A stretch of 64,000 nucleotides of DNA. Source: Chrysemys picta bellii (lineage: Eukaryota > Chordata > Testudines > Emydidae). Shown here one piece after another: positions 25,290 to 36,820 of the stretch (position 1 is its first letter; each line of letters starts with the position of its first letter). A program made the translations under genes and the position numbers. Below the pieces are notes generated by a model that was given only the letters and a program-made list of their open reading frames with translations, ran no database searches and had not been told where the DNA came from. The stretch is taken from contig NC_088792.1 in assembly GCF_011386835.1 (NCBI RefSeq), forward strand, positions 43,948,882 to 44,012,881, given 5' to 3'.

Positions 25290-26250
25290 TGGGCTAGTCT
25301 GACACACACTGGTTGGAGCCACTGTGTTATCTCTCTGCCACAGTAAGATTGAGCTTTGTTGGAGATTAGATTGTGTGTGTCAGCTCCCAGCCACCCCAGA
25401 GTATCTTCTCAACCAGCAAACTCCTTGAGACTCTACCAATCTTAGCCTTACCTAGCAGGTAACAATCAATGAACTCAGCCACTGAGCACCTTAGAGTTGT
25501 CTCTCTTCAATGTACAGACCCTATCACTTTGCATTCACTGAAGATATTTGCTGCTCTTTTAAAGAGTTAGGGCATTACAGATTAGTAACTTAATTGGGGT
25601 AATGCACCCTTCCCTTCAAGCACAACACTGAGTTGGTTTGTAGGAAAAATAGAACAAGTTTATTAACAAAAGGATATAGGTTAAGTGATACCAAGTATAA
25701 GAAATAAAAACATAAAGGGTTGCAAGCAAACAAAAGTGAAAATACACTTCTAAGACTGAAACCATTAGTGAGTTACAGTCTTTGCCTAAGCAGGTTTATC
25801 ACCTGTATCAATTCCAGAGACTTGGTTGAATGACCCAACATTCTGTGATTTCAAGAGCTCTGACCCCTTGAATCCCCCAAGTAATGGATAACCTTGGGGT
25901 TCTTTCCTTTTTCTTTTTATAGTCCAGTAAACCTTTTGAAATGTATTATTTAAAAAGTAATCCCTAGACCAAGCTTCTCTCTCCTACTGGGGTGCAGGCA
26001 CCATCCTGTCTTCCCAAAGGTCATTAACTCTCCTTCAAGATGCAGGAAGACTTCCAGGGAGTAGTCTCCATCCCCTGTTGAGTTTAAGATCTTCTGTTTC
26101 CCACTCTGTAGGTTGATGGCTTTGTTACCTCTTATGTAAATAGATCTTCATTGTCTCTGTCTGATCTGGCTGGTCAGACAAGGAAATACACATTCCTTTG
26201 TATAGGGCAGATTGGGATTTTGCGTTGTTTGCCAAACACATTTTAAGAAC
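25290..26250 (-). repeat. Probable LTR-retroelement remnant
   Basis: A coherent block (TTAACAAAAGGATATAGGTT, AAGTGATACCAAGTATAAG, ATTCCTTTGTATAGGGCAG, GCCAAACACATTTTAAG) that I recall as a dispersed turtle LTR-type repeat read on the minus strand. No termini or open frame can be fixed. Low confidence. Confidence 0.35.
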
Positions 26251-27039
26251 CTAATTCTAGCTCATTGGCCAATGCTTAAAAAAAAAAAAAGACATACCTA
26301 CTAATTCTTCTTCCAATGATGCACACGTCAATTCCCTGTCAGGTATATGTGTGCGCCCAGTGCACTGGAGTCGGAGACTTTTTCCCTTACCTGTTGGGGC
26401 AGCGCATGCACCCTGTGCTGCCTGGCGCGGCTGCACAATTGTATAAAGGGAAGAACCACCCCCCAATCTCCCTCATTTCCTTCTTACCACCCATGACTGT
26501 TGTTGGAGTCCTCCTGTTCTTCTTTTTGTTGTTGGAGTGTTCTTCCTTGCTCCTGCAAGTTTTTCCTTGTTCGTAATGTTGTGTATATAGTTGATACTCA
26601 TTTAATATCCGAGGGGTAGCCATGTTAGACTGTATCCACAAAACAATGAGGAATCCAGTGGCACCTTAAAGACTAACAGATTTATTTGGGCAAAACCACT
26701 TCTTCAGAAGCATGGAGTGAAACTTACAGATACAAGCATAAATATACTGGCCTATGAAGAGAAGGAAGTTACCTTACAAGTGGAGAACCAGTGATGACCA
26801 GGCCAATTCAGTCAGGGTGGATGTGGTCCACTCCCAATAATTGAGGAGGAGGTGTTAATACCAAGAGAGGGAAAATTGTTTTTGTAGTGAGCCAGCCACT
26901 CCCAGTCCCTATTCAAGACAAAATTAATGGTGTTAAGTTGGCAAATGAATTGTAGCTCTGCAGTTTCTCTTTGAAATCTGTTTTTGAAGTTTTTGTTGTC
27001 CAAGGATGGCTACTTTTCAATCTCCCTGGACGTTCAATA

Positions 27040-27735
27040 CCAGATTGAAGTGTTCTCCTACTGGCTTTTGTATGTTACCAGTCCTGATGTCTGATTTATG
27101 TCCATTTATTCTTTTACATAGAAACTGTCTGGTTTGGCCAATGTACATGGCAGAGGGGCATTGCTGGCACATGATGGCATATCACATTAGTAGATGTGCA
27201 GGTGAACAAGCCCCTGATGGTGTGGCTGGTGTAGTTGGGTACTATGATGGTGTCGCTAGAGTAGATATGGGGACGGAGAAGGCAAAGGGGTTTGATACTG
27301 GGATTGGTTCCTGGGTTAGTGTTTCTGTGGTGTGGTATGTAGTTGCTGGTGAGTATTTGCTTCAGGTTGGGGGGGCTATCTGTAAGCGAGGATTGGCCTG
27401 TGGGGGATCGTTTTCCAGGATAGGTTGTAGATTGTTGATGATGCGCTGGAGAGGTTTTAGCTGGGGGCTCTGTGATGTCCAGTGGTGTTCTGTTATTTTC
27501 CTTGTTGTGCCAGTCCTGTAGTAGGTGACTTCTGAGTACCCGTCTCGCTCTGTCAATCTGTTTCCTCACTTCCCCAGGTGTGTATTGTAGTTTTAAGAAT
27601 GCTTGATAGAGATCTTGTAGATGTTTGTCTCTGTCTGAGTGATTGGAGCAAATGCGGTTGTATCTTAGGGCTTGGTTGTAGAAAATGGATCGTGTGATGT
27701 CTTGGATGGAAGCTGGAGGCATGTAGGTAAGTATA
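27040..27735 (-). pseudogene. Penelope-like linker and GIY-YIG endonuclease remnant
   Basis: The open minus-strand frame 27114-27722 encodes the basic linker after RT (RVLRSHLLQDWHNKENNRTP). In a neighbouring frame at 27060-27200 the GIY-YIG core is readable: YAIMCQQCPSAMYIGQT followed by FLCKRINGHKSDIRTGN and GEHFN. GIY-YIG nucleases nick target DNA for Penelope insertion. The CxxC before the YIG half fits the Cys-containing vertebrate type. The frame change between linker and nuclease shows decay. Confidence 0.85.
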
Positions 27736-28760
27736 GCGGTCAGTAGGTTTTCAGTATAGGATGGTGTTTATATGACCATTACTTATTTGCACAGTAGTGT
27801 CCAGGAAGTGAATCTCTTGTGTGGACTGGTCCAGGCTGAGGTTGATGGTGGGTGGAAATTGTTGAAATCCAGGTGGAATTCTTTGAGGGCCTCTTTCCCA
27901 TGGGTCCATATGATGATGTCATCAATGTAGCGTAAGTAGAGGAGGGGCGCTAGGGGACGAGAGTCGAGGAAGCATTGTTATAAGTCAGCCATAAAAATGT
28001 TGGCATACTGTGGGGCTATGCAGGTACCCATAGCAGTGCCACTGACTTGAAGGTATAAGTTGTCCCCAAATCTGAAATGGTTGTGGGTGAGGACAAAGAC
28101 ACAAAACTCAGCCACCAGGTGTGCCATGGCCTCATCAGGGATAATGTTTCTGACAGCGTGTAGTCTATCCTTGTGTGGAATATTGGTGTAAAGAGCTTCT
28201 ACATCCATGGTGGCCAGGATGGTGTTTTCAGGAAGATCACCAATGCATTGTAGTTTCCTCAGGATGTCGGTGGTGTCTCGAAGATAGCTAGGAGTGCCCG
28301 TAGTGTAGGGTCTGAGGAGAGAGTCCAAATAGCCAGATAATCCTGCTGTAAGAGTGCCAATGCTTGAGATGATGCGGCGTCTAGGATTTCCAGGTTTATG
28401 GATGTTGGGTAACAGAATATCCCTGGTCAGAGCTCTAGGGGTGTGTCTGTGTAGATTTGTTCCTGTGCTGTAGCAGGGAGTTTCTTGAACAGATGGTGTA
28501 GTTTCTTTTAGTACTTCTCAGTGGGATTGGAGGATAGGGCCTGTATAAAGTAGTATTGGAGAGTTGTCTGGCAGCCTCCTGTTTATAATCCCACCTGTTC
28601 ATGATGACTATAGCACCTCCTTTGTCAGCCCTTTTGATTATAATGTCAGACTTGTTTCTGAGGTTGTGGATGGCGTTGCGTTCTGTACAGCTGAGGTTAT
28701 GGGGCAAGTGATGCTGTTTGTTCACAATTTCAGCCTGTTCACATCTGCGGAAGCACTCTA
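27735..28760 (-). pseudogene. Penelope-like reverse transcriptase remnant
   Basis: In order on the minus strand: IIKRADKGGAIVIMN (28600-28645), ATMDVEALYTNIPH (28170-28215, palm motif A), LQVSGTAMGTCIAPQYANIF (27985-28050, motif B) and, after an in-frame TAA, LRYIDDIIIWTHGKEA (27885-27935, catalytic YIDD, motif C). These are the diagnostic Penelope-like RT motifs. Frameshifts occur near 28435 and 28330, and stops near 27977 and 27770, so no full-length protein is possible. Penelope RTs are the relatives of telomerase RT among retroelements. Confidence 0.88.
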
Positions 28761-28987
28761 TGTAGAAGTCCAGTCTGTCATTTCGACTGTCACTCCTACC
28801 CAGAGTGTTAAATCAAGCAGGACCATGTGCCGATAGTGCCAGTGTGGCCTCACCAGCATTGGTTTTCCTCTTTGCTGAGCCTCTCGGCTGGGGTTCCTTT
28901 GACACTTCCATTGGACCCAGACCTCATATCTCAGGACCATGGTCACTTCTTCAGTCCCAACCAGGAGGCTATTCAGTTGATAGCCTG

Positions 28988-29680
28988 TGTAGCAATGTGG
29001 GACTCACCCCTGCGGCGCCTCCTGCTGGTGTCCTGGGAATTAGCTTGTCCAGCCTCCGGAACGCCCTCTTCAGGCCGGTATCCCGCTGCTGCTTGGCCCC
29101 CGTGTCCCTCCCAGACCCAGTGCCCCGTTATCTGGGGTGCTGCCCCTTGGCAATAACCCCTTTCTCTCTGGGTCTCCCATCCCCGGGGAACCCCCCACCC
29201 ACTATACCCACCTCGCCTCAGTATAAGGCTACTGACAGTCATCGTGTAGCCCCTGCGCCCTGGGGCAGACTGCAGTATCAGCCTACTCATCACCGGCAAG
29301 GTTGGGTTTGGACCTGCTGCCTTGGCCTATACCTGGGTTGCCCCCTGCAACCCCCAGTACCCGTTGACCTTCTGCTAGGCTGCAGCCTGGGGCTTTCCAG
29401 GCTGGAGCTCCCCAGCTCCTCTGCCTTTCCCCAGCCCTGCTCCACTCAGGTACTCTTCTCAGGTCCCTGCAGTCAGGTCCCTCCCTCTCAGAAGCTAGAG
29501 GGAGTCTGCTGAGCTCCTGGCTCCCAGCCTCTTGTATAGGGCCAGCTGAGGCCTGACTGGGTAAGCAGCCGCAGCTGGGCCATGCCCCAATCAGCCTAGT
29601 AGCAGCTTCCCCCGCAACAGCCCTCTCCCAGGGCTGTTTTTAAACTCCTCAGGTTAGGAGCGGGTGACTACCCGGCTACA
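28988..29680 (-). mobile_element. LTR-like insertion, family 1 copy 2, 5-bp target duplication
   Basis: 693 bp beginning TGTAGC and ending GCTACA, flanked by GCCTG at 28983-28987 and 29681-29685. Removing it and one GCCTG rejoins the DIRS-A recombinase reading. It is the reverse complement of the repeat at 5874-6522 and complete at both ends. The long open frame 28805-29512 runs from DIRS into it and is not a gene. A 5-bp duplication and TG...CA ends fit an LTR; no internal retroelement genes are present, so a solo LTR is likely. Confidence 0.82.
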
Positions 29681-29849
29681 GCCTGGATGTTTCATTGTTA
29701 ACATCTCAGGAGGAGAGCAGTTTAAAGGAGGTACAAGATGTCCTCTTGAATAGTAGTAAACCTTCTATTCGGTATATTTACCAGGCTAAATGGCAGAGAT
29801 TCTCCATCTGGTCCCATCAAAAAGGCTCTATTAAAATATATGCTGGATT

Positions 29850-30324
29850 ATCAAATGGTGATTCACTCACTGCCCCCCCCCTCTTTCTGGGGTATAGTTC
29901 TTCAAAGTCACAGTGACCCACGCAGTCTTCATTTTCATTATCCCGCCAGTGCCACTTCCCTAGTGGCGAGTAGGTGTACCCGGTCCTGCCCTCTACTCCA
30001 GGTTCCAGCCCAGGGACCCTCAAACCAGTAGTTCTGGGCTTTGCTCTCTGTCCTCACTGCTCCTGCCTTGGACTGCTTCCTACTCTTCTGGTATACTCTG
30101 GGTATATCAGCTCCAACTTCCTCTTCCCAGGGTGTGACTGCAGCCTTTCCCAGTAGTTGCCCCTGTGTGTTGCCAGCTTCCTGGTTTTATAGGCCCCATC
30201 AGTTTGTGCCCAGCTGAACCTCCTGCAATCAAGCTCCTGCTCCCTGGCTCTCCTTCCAGAGGCAGCCTCTGAAGTTAATAGGCCTACCTGGCCACCTTAA
30301 CCCCTTCCAGACCACCCCATCACA
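29850..30324 (-). repeat. LTR-like insertion, family 3
   Basis: On the minus strand it starts TGTGATGGGGTGGTCTGG and has a TATA-like CCTATAAAACC. It interrupts the DIRS-A recombinase between WSHQKG and the DYLLYLK-like block. The left border is uncertain; TGGATTAT (29844-29851) and TGGACTAT (30325-30332) could be a 7-of-8 target duplication. It shares a block with the repeat at 13336-13892. Confidence 0.55.
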
Positions 30325-31084
30325 TGGACTATTTGTTATACCTGAAATAGCTAGGTCTTGCCTTTAGTTCCATCAGAGTCCACCTACCAGCTATTTCAGC
30401 TTTCTAACCTTAATGCGTCTTCCCTTTCAATCCCTGACTACCTTCTCATTTCTCCATCTCTCCGTGAAAGTAGCCACCTCAGTGGCAATCACCTCAGCCA
30501 GGACAGTGGATGAATTCCAAGCTCTAGTGTCTGACCCTCTGTACACAGTCCTCTACAAGGATGAGGTAAACTTACCCCCCATCTGAAATTTCTCACCGAA
30601 GTGGTGGTCTCTCACTTCCACATCAATCAGACATTATATTTATTAATTTATTTTCCTAAGTCTCATGCTCATAAGGATAAGGAGAGACGCCACACATTAG
30701 ATTTTAGGAGAGCGCTAGCGTTTTACTTGGAGAGAACTAAACCATTTAGATCCTCGCAATTGTTTGTGGCAGTTGCAGACAGTATGAAGGGCCTTCTGGT
30801 CTCTTCTCAGTTTTTAATTTTGTTATGGATCTCCTTTTGTATATGTTTGTGCTATGACATGGCCAATGTAACTCCATCGAGTAGGGTACTGGCTCATTCA
30901 ACCATATCACATGCGGCCTGTGTGCCTATATTCTGGTTATTTGCAGAGCTGTAACTTGGTCTTCAGTGCATGTAAGATGGCATAATGAGAGGCAAATGTA
31001 ATAGTATAGTAATGATGCCAGATTTGGGCTTGTTGTCCTTCCATTATTATTCTGGTAGACTCCAATCCCACCTCAAGATTGAAC

Positions 31085-31182
31085 TGCTTGTGAGTTACTT
31101 GAAGTGGAATGGACATGTGAAATCAATTGAAGAAAAATAGTTACTAACCTGTTCTATAACTATTTTTCTGCGAGATGTGTTG
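31085..31182. other. DIRS-A internal complementary region (left part)
   Basis: After the recombinase, GAAGTGGAATGGACATGTG complements the left terminus of copy A and is followed directly by AGTTACTAACCTGTTCTATAAC, complementary to the right terminus (31890-31935). It is cut by the MITE at 31183 and resumes at 31664 (TGTCAATTCC). The same arrangement is seen in copies B and D. Confidence 0.7.
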
Positions 31183-31663
31183 TACAAAAGCTCCCTGACT
31201 TATGCAAGCGTTCCGTTCCAGAACGCCGTGCACAGGGCCGGCTCTAACTTTTTTGCTGCCCTAAGCAGCAAAAAAAAGCCCTGCCACGCCCCTGCCCCCC
31301 CCTCCGACGAGCGCCGCGCCGCCGGAGCCCGCCCCCCCCGCCAAGCGCCCCGCCGCCGGAGCCCCTCCCTGAGCGCCCCGTGCCGCGCTGCCGGAGCGCC
31401 CCCCCCCCCCGCGGAATGCCGCACCGCGCTGCCGCCCGCCACCCCAAGATTGGCCGCCCCTTACCAGGTGCCGCCCCAAGCATGTGCTTGGTTGCCTGGT
31501 GCCTGGAGCTGGCCCTGGCCTTGCATAAGTCAAATTTTGCGTAAGCCGAGGACATCTCTCTGACAGTTACACCAAAAGAAAAAAGCTTACGGAACTTACA
31601 GAACTTTTTCCGTAAGTCCGTATTTCCGTAAGTCGGGTTTGCATAACCCGGGGAGCGTCTGTA
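31183..31663. mobile_element. MITE (TACARAMGCTCCC ends) carrying a nested hAT
   Basis: Ends TACAAAAGCTCCC and GGGGAGCGTCTGTA are inverted; the arms continue as GACTTATGCAAGCG and a complement near 31630. It interrupts the internal complementary region of DIRS-A. Its target duplication is unclear because TACA is also the expected DIRS sequence at the site. A 285-bp hAT sits inside at 31233-31517. Confidence 0.65.
31233..31517. mobile_element. hAT-type MITE (CAGGGCCGGCTC ends)
   Basis: 285 bp, ends CAGGGCCGGCTC and GAGCTGGCCCTG, flanked by GCCGTGCA (31225-31232) and GCCTTGCA (31518-31525), 7 of 8 identical. The core is extremely GC-rich (runs of C and GCCGCC), giving several long accidental open frames on both strands. 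The same family is at 39372-39574. Confidence 0.88.
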
Positions 31664-33174
31664 TGTCAATTCCGTAACCCACCCTTCTTTCCCTCTTTAT
31701 CAGAGTCTATCTGATAATAAAGAACTGAGAGGGGTTGGAGATGGCTCTGCCCTTTATACTATCACACAGCAGCACAAGACAGCAGAGAGCACGTGCACTG
31801 CCCCAACGGGTACCATCGAGGGAAAAATCTCCGACATCTGTGTACTTGGCATGCACACACCTGAAGTGGAATGGACATGTGCAACACATCTTGCAAAACA
31901 ACAGTTACAGAACATGTTAGTAAACATTTTTCCCCTGTGTAATACAAATAGCGGAGAGTTAGCTCTCTTGACTTGCATAGCTGCTTTTGGGCTGGCATAA
32001 AAAGCACTAATCCATTTAAGAAGTAGGGGCCAATATCCATATGGGACTAAATATTAAACAGGTAGTTCCTCTATTGTCTAACAAAAAGCTTTCGATACAC
32101 CAAGTGATAACAAAATAAATGTTGTTTTTATTTGGCACTACGAGTTATTCCAAAGATATATGGATATTGTGTACTATTTGTCTATCTTTAATGAGTGCAG
32201 TTTGATCTGGGTTTATATAAACTGAGAGCATGGTCTGCATATGGTTAGTTAGTATTTTTGCTAAAATCTTTATAATAATTCAGCAGTGAAATGGGCCTAG
32301 TAAGAGTTGCGTGTATAATTTTAAAAAAATAACTAACAAGATGACTTGCCACATAATTAATTGCCGGTAGATTTGATATAGTTTGGAAGTAGCTTGACCT
32401 GATTGGGGTAATCATAACTGTTGCCTAATTAAAACAAACAGATTGTTTGGAATTATTTCTTATCTTTTGAATTAGGACCAACTATCATATAAAAATTTCT
32501 TCTTTATTGTAGGAGCATGCCCAGATTTTACTACTGTTTCAGTCAATAATATCTGGTCTCTCATTCACAAATATTTGGTTTGGAGCATGCCACGTGTTTA
32601 CTGGTGTTTGATTTGGGTATATTTGACTGGCACCAGTGAAAAAATTTAAATTAGAAAATACTATAGATTGCACTGCCAAATATTTAACAACACAAAGTTT
32701 AGCTTTTAAAATTATGTACAGACAGACATCATTTTATAATATAATTCTGTGTAAAATTACTGATTGATAAACAGATTTCAGTAATTGCAAAAATGCAGTT
32801 TACAAGGAGTTCCAAAGTAAAGGTATTTTGCAAAACTTATTTACAGAAATAGGTATGGAAAGCTGCCAAAGCTTTCACATCTGTTTTCATTAAATTAGAA
32901 ATATTTTGTACATCTGAGTCAAAGTTAGCCACTTCTATATTCTTGAAGGAAAGATTGCTACTTCAGAATTCTTATTTGAATACCCCTGTAAAATGTGAGA
33001 AATATGTTTTGTATTTTTGTTTTTTTATTCCTGTAGTCAAGTATACATTAAATACCAAATTTATATTTTTAGTAGCAGATTGTGTAGTGGCTTTCCCCCT
33101 CCAGCTGTACTGGTCTGATTGTTTTCCAGAGGTTCAAATAAACAGAATGCTTTTTAGTACAGTATGTGATTTAA

Positions 33175-33294
<120 letters not shown>

Positions 33295-34204
33295 TAAAGT
33301 CCTTTTATTTGCTTAATGCTAAATTTCAAAATGTTGCTTAGGCAAAAGACCCGGGTTTGGGAATGAACTTGGTACTTGAGCTATATAAGAATAATCAGTA
33401 AATAGCAGAAATGGTGTGTTTAGTTTGTATGAGGGGTATCCGTTGCTGCCTTTGCAGGCTGATCTAGAGGCCTGTATTTGTATGTTAGCATTGGCATAAT
33501 TGGAAACTTGTATATTCCTCTTTGATAAAAGTTTGGCTCTTTTTTTTAATGAAGATTTTGGGGAGGATCAGTGAGATAGGAAACTAAACTTTGGAAGAGG
33601 GGTTGGTGCTTGTTGCCTACATAAAGGTAAAAAATTAAACATTGGTCTGAGGTCTTCCTCTCAAGATAGAGGAAGTGCCTTTAGATTAAAAAGCCCTCAG
33701 AAACACAGTGAAAGAAGTTTTAAATTTGTCCCAGTTATTATGGAGAATTTCCCCAGGCATAACTTAAGGGGGAAAGGAAGAGACTTCTGGCAAAGTACTT
33801 TAGAAAGGACAGAGGGAAAGGTTAGAATTAATGCACACCAGTGCTGGTTATAGCTATGAAGTACTGCTGTAAAATGTAATAACTTTGGTTATATTTGATA
33901 ATATACCAATTATGTAGTTCTATTGTCTTAATAAAAGAGAAGGCAATAGTGGCTAGGAAATCTAATATGAGCTTGTAGTATGATAGATATGGTATCAAAA
34001 TATGTTGCTGCTGTTTTGGGTTGCTCTTGCAGGGGCTTCATGTCATAGATCAGAAGGGTCTCTGTATATAGAGCTGAGACTGCCCCTATAATAATGCGAG
34101 TATCAGGCCTCACGATATCAGAGAGACTTAAATAGACTGAAGAATATTCAAAGAACAGCAACAAAATTGAGTAAGGGAAAATAATTTCACTTGCCATATT
34201 TTGT

Positions 34205-34310
34205 TCTTCTGTAACACTTTTTGTCCATGGATCTCAAAGTGCTTTACAAATCTTAAATTGCACCAGCGTCAGGTAGATATTATTCCCATTTTACAGATGA
34301 ATTAACTCAG
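34205..34310 (+). repeat. MIR-like SINE fragment
   Basis: GGATCTCAAAGTGCTTTACA and CCCATTTTACAGATGAATTA are the conserved central segments of MIR-type SINEs. The tRNA head and tail are not recognisable. Confidence 0.7.
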
Positions 34311-35028
34311 CCTTCCAGTCACATGCTCTTTGCTTAAAATTATAAGCATTTATCCAGGTATACTTACACTTGAACTGTGTGAGAAATTCTTAAAGCACTT
34401 AGGCTTTTTTTTTTTAAAGACATGCTTAACTCTTGTTTTATTAATTTTTCTTCTAAAGAATTTTGTTATAAAAAAAAGTCCTCTTAAGCTGTCACTCTTT
34501 GTTCATGTCCAGTAGTTTAACTTGCTAGGTAATAGATAACAGTAATTATGATTAGCTGGCTGTTTCACTAGTTTAGCTTTTAGAAAACAAACCTTTATCA
34601 CCATTCATTTGGAATGTGAGAAAGTTCCCAATAACCTTGAAATGTATACAGATTCTGTGTTTCAGTAGACCTTTAAAATTAAATTAATGGTTGTTATACA
34701 TTCAACTTATGAAATTACTTTTAGTAATATTGAACTTTTGGTGCAGGAAGTTTAGATTTCCAGTTACTCAGCACTAAAGCAAAACATTTTGGGGTTCCCA
34801 ATCCACAAGCAGCAGAGGACTAAACCAATGATTTCCTGTGTGGAGCTATAGAATTAACTGAATTCTCATATAAATTTGTGTATAATTATGTCAATATCAG
34901 TTGAATTATCCAGAATTATATTTAGAGATTTATGTCTTTAAGTTTTTATTTTTATATATATATAGAAAGAGAGAGAGATGGCCAAAATTTTCAAACATGA
35001 GTTCCTAAAGTTAGGCACCTAAATAAGT

Positions 35029-35990
35029 TAGGGTTACCATATTTCAGCAAGCAAAAAAGAGGACGGGAGGAGCCCTGCCCTAGCCCCACCCCCGTCCTGC
35101 CCTAGCCCCGCCCCTGCTCCTCCCACTTCCCTCCTCAGAACCCCCAACCCTCCCCCTGCTCCTTGTCCCCTGACTGCCCCCTCCTGAGACCCTCCCCCCA
35201 TCCTAACTGGCCCCCTAGGACCCTACCTGTACCCTGACAGCCCCAACCCTTTTCCACACCCCCACCCCCAGACAGACCCCTGGGACTCCCACGCCCCATT
35301 CAACCACTCTCCACCCTGACAGCCCCTTCGCCCCCAGAACTCCTGACCTATCTAAACCCCTCTGCTCTCTGTCCCCTGACTGCTCCGATCCCTCTCCCCA
35401 CCCCTGCCACCTGACAGCCCCCCCCCAAACTCCCAAACAACCCCCCTGCTCCTTGTCCCCTGACTGCCCCCTCCTAAGACCCCCCCAAATGCCGCCAGGA
35501 CCCTACCTGTACCCTGACTGCTCAAAACCTTATCCACACCCCCACCCCCAGAAAGCCCCCCCCTGAACTCCCGATCCCCCTCCCCGTCTCTTGACTGCCC
35601 CCTCCAGAACCTCCCTGCCCCTTCTCCGACCCCCTGGCCCCCTTGTTGTTGGCCTTCGCCTAAGGTCTCTGTGAACTTGCTCAGGAACGGTCTGAGCCGT
35701 TCGTTCTGGCATGCTGGGCAGCAGTGGGGGAGGAGCTCCAGGCTGCCGGAGGCGATCTGCGAATGCAGGGAGGGAGGGAGTGATCTCTGCTGCAGGGGAG
35801 AGGAGGAGGGGCTCTCTCTGGCTGTCCGAGCCCCATGTAAGCGGCACCATCTGGCCGGCTGCCCTGTTAGCCGCGCGTGCTCTGCATGAGGGGGTGGGAA
35901 GTCTGGACATTTACAAATTCCCCCCCGGACGCTATTTTTAGCTCAAAAAGCCGGACATGTCCGGGGGAATCCGGACGAATGGTAACCCTA
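35029..35990. mobile_element. 962-bp hAT-type element, perfect 8-bp target duplication
   Basis: Ends TAGGGTTACCAT and ATGGTAACCCTA are perfect inverted repeats, flanked by AAATAAGT at 35021-35028 and 35991-35998. The interior has a C-rich tandem-like region (35080-35640, repeated CTGCTCCTTGTCCCCTGACT units at about 35157 and 35447) and a GC-rich block to 35930. Open frames in the C-rich part are compositional. No transposase. Confidence 0.93.
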
Positions 35991-36820
35991 AAATAAGTGG
36001 CCTGACTTTAAGGGTGCTGAGCATCTGCTGGTGCTATTAATTTCAGTAGGAGATGGATGTGGTTAGCCCTTTTTGAAATCAGGCCATTTATTTAGGTTCT
36101 AAAATGTGGATTTTGGTGTTTTATCTTAGGCCCCAGTCTTTCAATGATCTTTCATGCACTATGAGAGTCTTTCCCTCTGGCAAGGAAAGGCTTCAGCAGT
36201 GGGGAGGCAGTGGGACACTATGCTGCTAAAAATAGGAGTGTAGTCTGCTAATATAGTCAACTGTTGAAAGTTAAATCTGAATACTGGGTCTTAAAATTAA
36301 CTCTAAGTACAATTAAGAAATATAGATGAAAAAGGCTTTTACAGTGGCATCAATTGTCATTCTTTCAGTAGGCATGATACACATTCTCATTCACAAGTAA
36401 AACTCCAATTGTCTTTTTCTCTCTCTTTTTGGGGGGTGAGGGTTGTTTTTTGGCTTATCCTTTTCTATTGCTATTTCTCAAGGGCATGAAATAGTCTCCT
36501 AATACATTAATTAACATATATCTAGTTATTTTGTTTGGCAATGTCTGGATTTGATACATTTTAAAATAGTTTTATCATTATGGATCACTTCCCTGCCCCC
36601 CTCTTGAATGTATTCCTTTATAGTGATCTCTTCCTTTGCTTTACCAGAAGTGAAATGTGAATGCCATCTGGGCAGCCAATGGCTGTTTTCATTTATTTGG
36701 ATTTAAAAAGTCTTTTTTAAAAAATAATAATAATAATAACTTGAATAGTCAATGTGATAGCTGAATTATTATTTAGAACAGAGATTGGTGCTCATTTCTG
36801 GGGGGGGTTTGTTTGATTTT

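Larger units (their letters stand above)
26611..28806 (-). mobile_element. Penelope-like element (RT plus GIY-YIG), 5-prime truncated
   Basis: A minus-strand Penelope-like retroelement. Its 3-prime tail (26611-26720, complement reads TTTATTTGGG...GGCTACCCCTC on the element strand) is shared with the insertions at 41360 and 56567. The reverse transcriptase and GIY-YIG regions are described separately. It interrupts DIRS-A between its left terminal repeat and the RT/recombinase linker. No target duplication is visible. The hammerhead-like core seen in the other two tails is mostly deleted in this one. Confidence 0.88.
28808..30960 (+). pseudogene. DIRS-A tyrosine recombinase remnant
   Basis: The interrupted + strand reading shows WPHQHWFSSLLSLSAGVPLT and PLDPDLISQDHG before the LTR insertion, then SSLKEVQDVLLNSSKPSIRY and YQAKWQRFSIWSHQ (29695-29830), then, after the second insertion, AVATSVAITSA-like text and RRHTLDFRRALAFYLERTKP with FVAVADSMKGLLVSS (30601-30954). 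These match DIRS-D 51400-52330 block for block. DIRS elements use this recombinase instead of an integrase to insert a circular DNA. Stops and insertions make this copy inactive. Confidence 0.8.
26305..31935 (+). mobile_element. DIRS retrotransposon copy A, deleted and multiply interrupted
   Basis: The left terminal repeat (about 26305-26600) and right terminal repeat (about 31670-31935) are inverted copies of each other: the left has CACGTCAATTCC, CAGTGCAC, GGAGTCGGAGACTTTTTCCC and TTGGGGCAGCGCATG, and the right carries their complements. Between them only the late RT linker and the tyrosine-recombinase region remain; gag and most of RT are missing. Insertions are a Penelope-like element (26611-28806), an LTR (28988-29680), a second LTR-like repeat (29850-30324) and a MITE with a hAT inside (31183-31663). 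The internal complementary region is present near 31085-31182. Confidence 0.8.

Noticed and set aside
27006..27521. 171-codon + strand open frame
   Set aside because: Antisense to the Penelope linker and GIY-YIG region; no resemblance to known proteins.
28805..29512. 235-codon + strand open frame
   Set aside because: Chimeric reading from DIRS-A into the LTR inserted at 28988; not a gene.
31177..31669. Long Ala/Pro/Arg-rich open frames on both strands
   Set aside because: They lie in the GC-rich core of a hAT MITE with a mapped 8-bp duplication; the frames cross element borders.
35157..35560. C-rich array considered as a tandem satellite or CRISPR-like repeat
   Set aside because: Units are irregular, no constant repeat/spacer spacing exists, and the whole lies within one hAT element of a vertebrate intron.
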